Part shown: positions 10,439-18,082 of the stretch, piece by piece
Position numbering within the stretch: the stretch's first letter is position 1
How the letters are laid out: the number at the start of each line of letters is the position of its first letter
NCBI RefSeq assembly: GCF_004769525.1
Contig: NZ_RQFT01000008.1
Location: 124,001 to 188,000, forward strand
DNA from: Leptospira bouyouniensis
GTDB lineage: Bacteria; Spirochaetota; Leptospiria; Leptospirales; Leptospiraceae
Reading direction: 5' to 3'
DNA length: 64,000 nt
Notes under the pieces: model-generated
What the model was told of the DNA's origin: nothing
The model's input: only the letters and a program-made list of their open reading frames with translations
The model's database searches: none
Made by a program: the position numbers and the translations under genes

Positions 10439-10615
10439 TCAAGGGGAAAGGAATCGTAGGGCTTCGAAAAGAGAATTCATGATTCGAATTTCTGCATCAG
10501 AAACGGTAAAAGTGGGCGGCTCCGAATCGTTTTGGCCTCCAGATCCCATTGGATTGGGACCGGGCTCTCCGTTCCAATCTTCGATTTCCACTACGATCCC
10601 TGCCGCGAAAACCAT
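10439..10615 (-). CDS. Small conserved-context hypothetical protein, 58 residues
   Basis: This gene falls just under a 60-residue reporting limit. The ATG (10613-10615) directly abuts the TAG stop of the upstream lipoprotein gene (10616-10618), and the ORF ends at the TGA at 10439-10441. The protein has a hydrophobic start (MVFAAGIVVEIEDW), a Gly/Pro/Asn-rich middle (NGEPGPNPMGSGGQND) and a helical end (SDAEIRIMNSLFEALRFL). I recognise no family. Exact abutment to its neighbour and the 54-bp gap to the DUF4321 gene support a real, translationally coupled gene. Confidence 0.6.
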   Translation of the reverse strand: MVFAAGIVVEIEDWNGEPGPNPMGSGGQNDSEPPTFTVSDAEIRIMNSLFEALRFLSP

Positions 10616-11077
10616 CTAAATCACAGTCCCTAAAGATCCACCCGGCCCAAATAATCCACGGCAGACGGGGAAGTTCAATTGGAAAATTGTTGGTTTGTTT
10701 CGAACGAACTGCTCACAAGGGAAAAAAAGCACTTCACCGAGGCAAACATCCAAAGCTTTTTTTTCCACATAATCCGACAGAGAAGCACAACTCTGAAGTG
10801 TTTTTTGAGACTTTTCGGTCGTTTTAGAACCTGTACAACCAATCGCACGCCTTGTCGTAAAATAGCCAGCAGATAAAAGTAAAAAATCCGATGCTTCGGG
10901 ACAAATTGACCTTTTAAGGATTAATGTGGCACTGAACTTCCTCACAGCTTCGTCACGCGTTACTTTTGATGAGTCTAGTTCATTTTTTGTATCAAAGTAT
11001 AAATCCCCAACACAATGAGTGAACATAAACAATAAAATGGTTAAAAAAATAAATTTCTGGAAAGATTGATTCTTCAC
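10616..11077 (-). CDS. Putative lipoprotein, unknown function
   Basis: 153 residues. The N-terminus is KNQSFQKFIFLTILLFMFTHC followed by VGD: a charged start, hydrophobic core and Cys at about residue 22, which fits the loose leptospiral lipobox. The mature part has several cysteines (CPEASDF, GCTGSK, SCASL, CLGEV, PCEQF, VCRGL), suggesting disulphides in the periplasm or outer membrane. The start is GTG (11075-11077) with AGGGG upstream. It heads the minus-strand superoperon. I do not recognise the family. Confidence 0.7.
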   Translation of the reverse strand: MKNQSFQKFIFLTILLFMFTHCVGDLYFDTKNELDSSKVTRDEAVRKFSATLILKRSICPEASDFLLLSAGYFTTRRAIGCTGSKTTEKSQKTLQSCASLSDYVEKKALDVCLGEVLFFPCEQFVRNKPTIFQLNFPVCRGLFGPGGSLGTVI

Positions 11078-11210
11078 CGGAACCCCTAAGAATTTAAACT
11101 CTGTTAGATTCTGGCAAAAGAAACAATTGAATTTTTATATTCTAATTGAATTAAATTTTGAACATTTTTAATATAGAAAACATTTCTGTGACATTATATT
11201 TCAAAAGATT

Positions 11211-11553
11211 TATTGACTAGTTACTAGATGATTAACATCAATCATTGCTAATGATCGTCTAACGTAAACATACTTTATATCCACAATATCAAATAAAGAC
11301 AGAATCTTTACTTTTATGGTGGCATTTTCTTTAGCATAAGAATGGTACACACGAAAAGGAATCCCTTTCATGCTTGCCTGCATATAAAAAATCTTTCTCG
11401 CCTCGAATAAAAATTATATTGTTCGGAAGATGATTCCATTGGATCCGCATTGGAAGCTCTGTCCATGAGTTCACGAAACTCGATACGAAGATTCGTTTTC
11501 ATCTTTTGGTATCTCAATGTTCTTATTTTTAATTCTTTTTTTCTAATAGAAGG
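11211..11553 (-). pseudogene. Decayed, frameshifted DUF6544-like gene remnant
   Basis: This 476-bp gap without an intact gene holds two short minus-strand frames that together make one protein stretch. Frame one (from about 11553, ATG at 11500-11502, stop at 11368) contains SSSEQYNFYSRRERFF. Frame two continues as YMQASMKGIPFRVYHSY and ATIKVKILSLFDIVD. The switch is at a six-A run (11386-11391 on plus); one extra base would join them. The combined pattern matches the core of DUF6544/DUF6920-like proteins as I remember it, but their N- and C-terminal parts are missing, so it is a remnant. The rest (11078-11210) is AT-rich and probably carries the lipoprotein promoter. Confidence 0.6.
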
Positions 11554-12531
11554 TTATCTTTTTTTTATAAATCTGTCTCTATACTCACCAGGGCTCATTC
11601 CTACTGTTTTTTTAAAAACCTTTTGAAAGTGAGATAGATCTTCATAACCACAATGATAACACAAATCTGAAATTCTAAGATTTTCATTCGCTAACATTTG
11701 TTTTGCTTTCTGGATACGCAACTTCTCTAAATATTTTTTTGGAGTTAGGTTCAATTCTTGTTTCATCTTCCGAAACAAAGTCCTTGGATGTAAATTGGTA
11801 ATCTCTGCTAAATCTTCAATTTGCCAAGGGTAACTTAAATCACTTAATAATTTCCGTTCCAACTTCAAAATCCAAGTGGCCTGAGAATTATGAAGCCATT
11901 GCTTATAAGGAGATTGAAGTTCTCTCTTCGGATCCACAGCTAATATATTCGCAACCGATTTTGATAGGATCTCTTTGGATGTATCCGTAAGCGAACGTAA
12001 CGCTAAGTCAATCGAGCTAAACGCTCCACCTGAAGTTGTGATATTTTGATTCCTTACAATCAACTTATCCATTTGCAATTGGACTTTAGGATAACGATAA
12101 GAAAAATCAGAATGTAACCACCAACTTGATGCAATACTACAAGAATTTAATTTCCCAGATTCCGCCAATAAATATCCCGCAGAACAACTTGCATAAATTG
12201 GTTCTTGCAAATTTTTAAAAAATTGAATCTCAGACGATAGCTCGGGGAGCAAGGCTATGATCTCATCAACATTTAAATGATCAAGCCCAGGTATCAAAAT
12301 GATCGATTTTTGTTTGTATCTTTGGTACCTTTTGGTCACTACTTGAATCCCGGAAGAAGATTGGATTTTACCCCCTTTTACGGAAATAAAATCCACTTTC
12401 CATTTCCATCTGCCTCGAAAAGCAACTTCTGAGATTCGATTTGCCATCATAAACGTGTCATAAAAGGAAGCAGCGGATGTAAGTAAAAAATGATCGTACA
12501 AAAAAATCTGAACATGAATCAATTCTTTCAT
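11554..12531 (-). CDS. GlxA-family transcriptional regulator (DJ-1/PfpI domain + AraC HTH)
   Basis: 325 residues. Residues 1-180 form a DJ-1/PfpI-like domain, with the nucleophile-elbow region ASCSAGYLLAESGKL near 115 and the GGAFSSIDLAL segment near 172. Residues 220-325 are an AraC-type double helix-turn-helix ending in SDLCYHCGYEDLSHFQKVFKK and TVGMSPGEYR. GlxA-type regulators usually act on an adjacent divergent gene. Here the neighbour is a two-gene HD-domain operon, and TGTCATTT repeats lie in the shared promoter. The inducer is unknown. Confidence 0.9.
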   Translation of the reverse strand: MKELIHVQIFLYDHFLLTSAASFYDTFMMANRISEVAFRGRWKWKVDFISVKGGKIQSSSGIQVVTKRYQRYKQKSIILIPGLDHLNVDEIIALLPELSSEIQFFKNLQEPIYASCSAGYLLAESGKLNSCSIASSWWLHSDFSYRYPKVQLQMDKLIVRNQNITTSGGAFSSIDLALRSLTDTSKEILSKSVANILAVDPKRELQSPYKQWLHNSQATWILKLERKLLSDLSYPWQIEDLAEITNLHPRTLFRKMKQELNLTPKKYLEKLRIQKAKQMLANENLRISDLCYHCGYEDLSHFQKVFKKTVGMSPGEYRDRFIKKR

Positions 12532-12532
12532 T

Positions 12533-12567
12533 TGTCATTTTTTACCAAATTAGTGTCATTTATGACA
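12533..12567. promoter_or_regulatory. Repeated TGTCATTT half-sites in divergent promoter
   Basis: TGTCATTT occurs at 12533-12540 and again at 12554-12561, exactly 21 bp apart (two helical turns). The second copy is also the left arm of the palindrome TGTCATTTATGACA (12554-12567). The sites lie directly upstream of the GlxA-type regulator gene and about 40-70 bp from the divergent HD gene. Same-face direct repeats suit a dimeric AraC-family protein. Binding by the neighbouring regulator is inferred. Confidence 0.5.
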
Positions 12568-12602
12568 ATTGTTTTTTTTGCAACACTTGATATTATCAAA
12601 TT

Positions 12603-13199
12603 GTGAAAACAAACAAAACTGAAGCAAGAATATACAACTTCCAAGAAGATATTGAAACTTTATTTCAAGATTGGGAAAAAGAATCAAAGAGAAACTTAAT
12701 CGATTATAAATTTCATGTCTATCGTGTTTGGAATTTATGCCTAAAACTTGCAAATATTAATGAATCAAATGATCAGGAATTATTTCGCATTTTGGCAATC
12801 ACTTCGGCGTTTCATGATAGTGAATATTTTATCTATAGAAATTGGGATTATCTCGAACCAAGTAACATCAAATTGAAAAATTATTTAGAGTCCATAGGAC
12901 TCTCTCACCAATCAAATCTTGCATCACTTTGTTTGATGAATCACCATTTAATGAAGGTTTACCGAGGGCCACATTTTCGCGTCGTAGAATCATTTAGAAA
13001 GGCAGACTTAATCGATTTTCCAGGTATTCGACGACACGGAATCGATCCCTATTTCTTAAAACAGCTAAGAATTGAGTATCCATACATGAATTTTAGAATC
13101 ATTGTTTGGTGGGAGACAATCAAACAGTTTTTAAAATCTCCTTTTTCAGGTTTGCCTATGTTGCGAAAAAATCCATACCTATTAACTATAAAGGACTAA
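12603..13199 (+). CDS. HD-domain-like hydrolase, putative
   Basis: 198 residues. It has an HD-type metal pattern: YKFHVYRVWN (first His), AFHDSEYF (His-Asp pair), NHH (helix with His) and a later Asp in RKADLIDFPG. This order fits small HD-domain phosphohydrolases with substrates unknown. The start is GTG at 12603 with no clear Shine-Dalgarno, so a nearby start is possible. The next HD gene begins 3 bp after its stop. Divergent from the GlxA-type regulator, which probably controls it. Confidence 0.65.
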   Translation: MKTNKTEARIYNFQEDIETLFQDWEKESKRNLIDYKFHVYRVWNLCLKLANINESNDQELFRILAITSAFHDSEYFIYRNWDYLEPSNIKLKNYLESIGLSHQSNLASLCLMNHHLMKVYRGPHFRVVESFRKADLIDFPGIRRHGIDPYFLKQLRIEYPYMNFRIIVWWETIKQFLKSPFSGLPMLRKNPYLLTIKD

Positions 13200-13202
13200 A
13201 TA

Positions 13203-13832
13203 ATGAAACCTCATCCCTATATCCCAGATTCTAGTATTTGCAACCGTGTTATAGAATATCTATATGATGTTCAACCTGAATATTTAACCAATCATTGCCT
13301 AAGAAGCCATGCGTTTGCAACACTACTTTCAGAAACCATAAAAGAAAAAATAGATCGTGAAGTTTTATTTTGCACAACTGCATTACATGATTTGGGGTTA
13401 TGCCAACACGGAAAACAAAAGAGTAGATTCGAAGTGCTAGGCGCAGACATTGCGGTAGATTTTTTATCTCAAAATGGTTTTGAAAAAAATAAATGTGATA
13501 TAGTTTGGGATGGAATAGCATTGCACACTTCATTCGAAATAGCACTTCGAAAACAACCCGAAATTGCCAACGCAGCATCTGGTATCATGTTCGATGTGAT
13601 AGGCGGGCCTCAACTTAGAATCATAGGAAAAACAAATTTGGAAAAAATACTTACAATCTATCCAAGAGTCAATTTAAAAAATAATTTAGTCACTGACATG
13701 GTCTCTTACATCCAACAGAATCCAAAAACGGTTACAGGTACAATTTTATCTGAAGTCGCAATCAGAAAATCCCCTGAAACAAATTGTCCCAACTTTGTTA
13801 AATTAATTGAAGAAGCACCATTCCCAGAATAA
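13203..13832 (+). CDS. HD-domain protein, cyanamide-hydratase/Ddi2-like
   Basis: 209 residues. HCLRSHAFA (His), TALHDLGL (His-Asp) and DGIALHTSFEIA (His) give the HD metal set in the arrangement seen in cyanamide-hydratase-like HD proteins (NH-RS-H then ALHDLGL). C-terminal residues (SPETNCPNF) also recall that family. The activity on cyanamide or another nitrile or amide is not established. Forms a two-gene operon with the preceding HD gene (3-bp gap), opposite a GlxA-family regulator. Confidence 0.7.
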   Translation: MKPHPYIPDSSICNRVIEYLYDVQPEYLTNHCLRSHAFATLLSETIKEKIDREVLFCTTALHDLGLCQHGKQKSRFEVLGADIAVDFLSQNGFEKNKCDIVWDGIALHTSFEIALRKQPEIANAASGIMFDVIGGPQLRIIGKTNLEKILTIYPRVNLKNNLVTDMVSYIQQNPKTVTGTILSEVAIRKSPETNCPNFVKLIEEAPFPE

Positions 13833-13884
13833 AAATATACTAAGGTAATCAAATTACATTTGAACTTTTGTATTTACTTATAGT

Positions 13885-13930
13885 CTAACTTGTTTATGTA
13901 TTAAAAAAGTTAGTAAACAATAGATTGTTT
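13885..13930. other. Two inverted repeats before otsAB
   Basis: CTAACTT (13885-13891) pairs with AAGTTAG (13907-13913). Immediately after, AAACAAT (13915-13921) pairs with ATTGTTT (13924-13930) around a 2-base centre and runs into further Ts. The second could act as a weak terminator of the HD operon, or both could be operator sites of the trehalose operon. The remaining 147-bp gap shows nothing else. Confidence 0.3.
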
Positions 13931-13979
13931 TTTTACGAAAATCCCTTGTCATCTCATTTCCTTCTGATTGTATGAAAGT

Positions 13980-16166
13980 ATGAGACTGATCCTAGTATCA
14001 AACAGGTTACCAGTCCAATGGGATGGAACCCCCAATGTTGGTGGACTTGCGACAGGCCTTGCCAGTTTTCTTTCTCATTGGAAAACTTTAGGAAATGAAG
14101 TGGTATGGGTAGGTTGGCCTGGAAAATCCATACCGGAAAAAGAACAAAAAACCTATTCCAAAAAAATGATGGAGGAACATGGAACCATCCCCGTATTTCT
14201 CAAACAAAAGTTAGCCGATTCATTTTACAATGGCTTTTGTAATAAAACGATTTGGCCACTTTTCCATTATTTCACTTCCCATTGTGAGTTTTCTGATATC
14301 ACGTTTTCTTCTTATGAAGAAGCAAACGAAGAATTTGCGAAAACTGTCAAAGAAATTTACCAACCGGGGGATTGGGTATGGGTGCATGATTACCATTTGT
14401 TTTTATTACCAGGTATTCTAAGAAATACATTTCCTAATATACGATTGTCGTTTTTCTTACATATACCTTTTCCAACTTTTGAAATTTTTCGCCTACTCCC
14501 TGAGCGAATTCGAAGCAGATTATTAAAAGGAATATTAGGTGCAGATTTAATTGGATTTCATACACAAAGTTATACTCAATATTTTTTAAGATCCCTTCTC
14601 CGCTGTCTAGGTATAGAAAATGAAAGAGGAAATATTTACTACCAAAACCACATTACTAAAGCGGCATCTTTTCCTATGGGGATCAATGTTGAACAATTTG
14701 TTACGTACGCAAACTCAAACGAATGTGAACAAATAGCAAATCAAATCAATGTAAACCATAAAAATTTAAAACAAATTTTATCTGTCGATCGATTGGATTA
14801 TACAAAAGGAGTTTTACAAAGGTTAAATGCATTTGAATTGTTTCTCAAACAATATCCAGATTGGATTAAAAAATGCAAACTTGTGCTAGTACTAGTTCCA
14901 TCAAGAACAGACGTCTCTTCTTATCAATCCATGAAACGAGCAATCGATGAAAAAATCGGTTCTATCAATGGAAGTTACGGTACCTTAGATTGGACACCTA
15001 TTTTGTATCAATACAAAGGATTCCCATTTGAAGAGTTGGTACCTTTATACAAAAACACTCATGTTATGTTAGTCACACCTTATCGCGATGGTATGAACTT
15101 AGTTGCAAAGGAATTTTTAGTTTCACAAAAAAAGGGAATGCTCGTTCTCAGTGAAATGGCAGGCGCAGCAGCAGAATTACCAGAAGCAATCCTAGTCAAC
15201 CCAAACGATTTGAATGGTATGGCCGATGCGATTAAAGAAGCCATTGAGATGGATGAAAAAGAAATACTATCACGTAACACCTTAATGATCAATCGATTAA
15301 AAGAAAATTCCGTGATGGAATGGGCAAAAAAAATATTTGATGAAACCGAAGAAACTACAAATCAAAATTTAAATTTTCAAACAAAATCCATATCTCCAAC
15401 ATCCAACTTGTTGCTTCCAAAATCAAATTTACCAGTTTTTATAATCTTTGATTATGATGGAACACTTGTTCCGTTTCATTCGTTCCCACATCTTGCAGTT
15501 CCATCACGTGAACTCTTCAATTCTTTGACAATTCTTTCCCAATTTAAAACTGTCTCGGTTGCTATCATCAGTGGCCGAGATAGAAAATTTTTAGAATCTA
15601 TTTTTGGAAACCTTCCATTCCATTTAGTAGCAGAACATGGTGCCTGGCACAAGGCTCCTAACCAAACAGAATGGGATTCCTTATTTTATTCAAATCTTGA
15701 ATGGAAAAAAGAAATCAAAACACATTTGGAAGAATTTACCAAACGAGTGCCAGGATCGTTCACAGAGGAAAAAGAATATTCTTTAGTTTGGCATTATAGA
15801 AATGCAGATCCTGATATCGGACTAAATGCCGCAAAAGAAATGTTAGACGAGTTATCTCAAATATCCTCCAATAGTGGCTTTTTTGTGCAAAGAGGAAACA
15901 AAATCATCGAAGTTCGAGAATATGGAACAGGAAAAGGCAAAGCTGCGATAAAAATTCTACCAAACATAACAACGGAAACCTATGTCTTTGGAGATGATAC
16001 AACTGATGAAGATATGTTTCGAGAATTACCAAATCAAACAATTAGCATAAAAATTGGGAAATCAGAAACCATTGCTAAATATCGATTTCAACATACAGAT
16101 GAAGTCCACGTTTGGATTCAAAATTTAATCAATTATTTAAAGAAGGTTAATGATGGAACAACATAA
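13980..16166 (+). CDS. otsA-otsB fusion: Bifunctional trehalose-6-phosphate synthase/phosphatase
   Basis: Makes trehalose from UDP-glucose and glucose-6-phosphate via trehalose-6-phosphate. Residues 1-470 are a GT20 synthase: N-terminal LILVSNRLPV, GGLATGL, VWVHDYHLFLLP, SVDRLDYTKG, and TPYRDGMNLVAKEF near the C-terminal end. Residues ~485-728 are a HAD phosphatase with the catalytic FDYDGTLVPF, IISGRD, and the Mg-binding VFGDDTTDEDMF. I start at the ATG at 13980 (MRLILVSNR) rather than an in-frame TTG 12 nt upstream, because it gives the standard OtsA N-terminus. Its end overlaps the GH15 gene by 17 nt. Likely role: osmoprotection or desiccation tolerance. Confidence 0.95.
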   Translation: MRLILVSNRLPVQWDGTPNVGGLATGLASFLSHWKTLGNEVVWVGWPGKSIPEKEQKTYSKKMMEEHGTIPVFLKQKLADSFYNGFCNKTIWPLFHYFTSHCEFSDITFSSYEEANEEFAKTVKEIYQPGDWVWVHDYHLFLLPGILRNTFPNIRLSFFLHIPFPTFEIFRLLPERIRSRLLKGILGADLIGFHTQSYTQYFLRSLLRCLGIENERGNIYYQNHITKAASFPMGINVEQFVTYANSNECEQIANQINVNHKNLKQILSVDRLDYTKGVLQRLNAFELFLKQYPDWIKKCKLVLVLVPSRTDVSSYQSMKRAIDEKIGSINGSYGTLDWTPILYQYKGFPFEELVPLYKNTHVMLVTPYRDGMNLVAKEFLVSQKKGMLVLSEMAGAAAELPEAILVNPNDLNGMADAIKEAIEMDEKEILSRNTLMINRLKENSVMEWAKKIFDETEETTNQNLNFQTKSISPTSNLLLPKSNLPVFIIFDYDGTLVPFHSFPHLAVPSRELFNSLTILSQFKTVSVAIISGRDRKFLESIFGNLPFHLVAEHGAWHKAPNQTEWDSLFYSNLEWKKEIKTHLEEFTKRVPGSFTEEKEYSLVWHYRNADPDIGLNAAKEMLDELSQISSNSGFFVQRGNKIIEVREYGTGKGKAAIKILPNITTETYVFGDDTTDEDMFRELPNQTISIKIGKSETIAKYRFQHTDEVHVWIQNLINYLKKVNDGTT

Positions 16167-17931
16167 ATACAAAACTGGGATCATAGGAAATGGTAGTTTC
16201 ATTGCTCATATCGATACTCATGCAGAGATTCTTTGGTTGTGTTGGCCTTATTTTGATAGCTCCCCTATTTTTGGTAAGTTGATTGATGATAGATGTGGAA
16301 ACTTCTCAATTTTACCTACCTCTAAAATCGTCTCTACCTCTCAGATGTATTTAGAAAATACGAATATATTAAGAACAGAAGTTCAGACTGAAACTGGATC
16401 TTACGCTGTTCTTGATTTTGCTCCTAGATATTATCAAAATGGAAATCTACAATGCCATAGAAATTTATATAGAAAAGTCATACCGTTAACTGGTGATATA
16501 AAAATTCAAATCAAAATCAATCCATCTTACCAATATGGAAAACATAACTTAGATCCTAATGTTATTTCCGATAAGATTAAATATGAATTTGATGGGCTCA
16601 ATTTTTTCATACAAGCAAATGTTTCTCCAAATCAAATTATAAAAGAAAAGCAGTTTCATCTAAACCAAACCATTTATCTTGCTTTACTTGAATCAGAAAG
16701 CAACCTTATCCCCATCCAACAATTGGTAGAAGAGGAACTTTCAAAAACAAAACAATACTGGCAGAACTGGGTAAAACATTGCACCATTCCAAATTTTGCC
16801 CAAAAACAACAAATTCGTTCTGCTTTATGTTTAAAACTCCACCAATTCCAAGAAACAGGAGCTATCATTGCTGCCTCCACAACTAGTTTACCGGAATCAC
16901 CAAATTCAGGTAGAAATTGGGATTATCGTTATTGTTGGTTACGCGATGGATTTTATACACTTTTAGCATTAACCAATTTAGGACAATTTGAAGAACTAGA
17001 GCATTATTCACAATTCATAAGCAACCTAACACCAGCAAGTGATGGAAGATTCCAACCTTTGTATAGTATTTTCGGCGAAACGATTCTAGACGAAACTATA
17101 CTTGATTTGAATGGATATAAAATGAACAAACCAGTTCGTGTAGGAAATTCAGCATATACTCACAAACAAAACGATGCATATGGACAAATACTTTTATCTC
17201 TTTTACCATTATATTTAGATGAACGAATCCCAGAAAAAAATAGATTTCATAATTTAAATCTGATACAAAACATCTTGGATCAAATAGAAAATACAATGAA
17301 TGAACCAGATGCAGGGCTTTGGGAATTTCGCAATTTTTCACAAAAACATTGTTATACGTTTTTATTCCATTGGGTAGGCGCAAAAGCTGCAAAGGAAATC
17401 GCTTTTAAACTCGAAAAAAATGATCTTGTTAAAAAAGCGGAACTATTAATGTCTAAGGCAACAATCAATATAGAGAAATGTTTTGATTATGAACTCGGAT
17501 GTTATACACAAGCGGAAGGTAAAAAGGATTTAGATGCAAGTCTATTACAACTCATAACACTCGGTTACTTAGATCCAAAATCTGAAAAAGCAAAATCTCA
17601 TTTAATCGCAATCGAAAAACAATTAAAAACAAAAGAAGGGTTTATTTATCGTTATCTTCATAAAGACGATTTCGGAAAACCAGAAACAACCTTTTTAGTT
17701 TGTACATTCTGGTACATTGAAGCCCTTGCGTTTATGGACCGAACCGAAGAAGCAATCCAGTTATTTGATTTTGTTTGTGAACATGCAAATCATTTAGGTT
17801 TATTCAGCGAAGACATTGAATCAAATACTGGAAACCAATGGGGCAACTTTCCCCAAACTTATAGCCATGTTGGCCTTGTCAATGCTTCCCATAAAATTGC
17901 ATCCAAAATCAATAAAAGCCTTTTTTGGTAA
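16150..17931 (+). CDS. Glycoside hydrolase family 15 protein (glucoamylase/trehalase type)
   Basis: 593 residues. An N-terminal beta domain (residues 1-240, GIIGNGSFIAHID, LCWPYFDSSPIF) precedes an (alpha/alpha)6 barrel with the GH15 substrate-binding segment GRNWDYRYCWLRDGFY near 255. The C-terminal ends in EDIESNTGNQWGNFPQTYSHVGL, the usual GH15 acid/base region. Bacterial proteins of this layout include glucoamylases and trehalases. AGAAGG precedes the ATG, which lies inside otsAB, so the two are translationally coupled. The coupling suggests trehalose or a linked alpha-glucan as substrate; this is inference. Confidence 0.88.
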   Translation: MMEQHKYKTGIIGNGSFIAHIDTHAEILWLCWPYFDSSPIFGKLIDDRCGNFSILPTSKIVSTSQMYLENTNILRTEVQTETGSYAVLDFAPRYYQNGNLQCHRNLYRKVIPLTGDIKIQIKINPSYQYGKHNLDPNVISDKIKYEFDGLNFFIQANVSPNQIIKEKQFHLNQTIYLALLESESNLIPIQQLVEEELSKTKQYWQNWVKHCTIPNFAQKQQIRSALCLKLHQFQETGAIIAASTTSLPESPNSGRNWDYRYCWLRDGFYTLLALTNLGQFEELEHYSQFISNLTPASDGRFQPLYSIFGETILDETILDLNGYKMNKPVRVGNSAYTHKQNDAYGQILLSLLPLYLDERIPEKNRFHNLNLIQNILDQIENTMNEPDAGLWEFRNFSQKHCYTFLFHWVGAKAAKEIAFKLEKNDLVKKAELLMSKATINIEKCFDYELGCYTQAEGKKDLDASLLQLITLGYLDPKSEKAKSHLIAIEKQLKTKEGFIYRYLHKDDFGKPETTFLVCTFWYIEALAFMDRTEEAIQLFDFVCEHANHLGLFSEDIESNTGNQWGNFPQTYSHVGLVNASHKIASKINKSLFW

Positions 17932-18007
17932 TATAGGATTCAGATTATCATTGTTTAGTAGTTTATGAGCATTTAGAAAGTTTTCATTTAGATTGTTTTA
18001 TCTCTAA

Positions 18008-18054
18008 AAATGTAAATATTGGGTCATAAATTTTGTCTTGATAAATTTACATTT
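18008..18054. promoter_or_regulatory. 10-bp inverted repeat upstream of the PAS histidine kinase
   Basis: AAATGTAAAT (18008-18017) and ATTTACATTT (18045-18054) are perfect inverted arms, 27 bp apart, ending about 28 bp before the kinase start. Placement suits an operator, or a long mRNA hairpin. Both are AT-rich, so chance is possible in this base composition. Confidence 0.35.
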
Positions 18055-18082
18055 CATGGAATTCTAATGTTCTTTGGATAAA

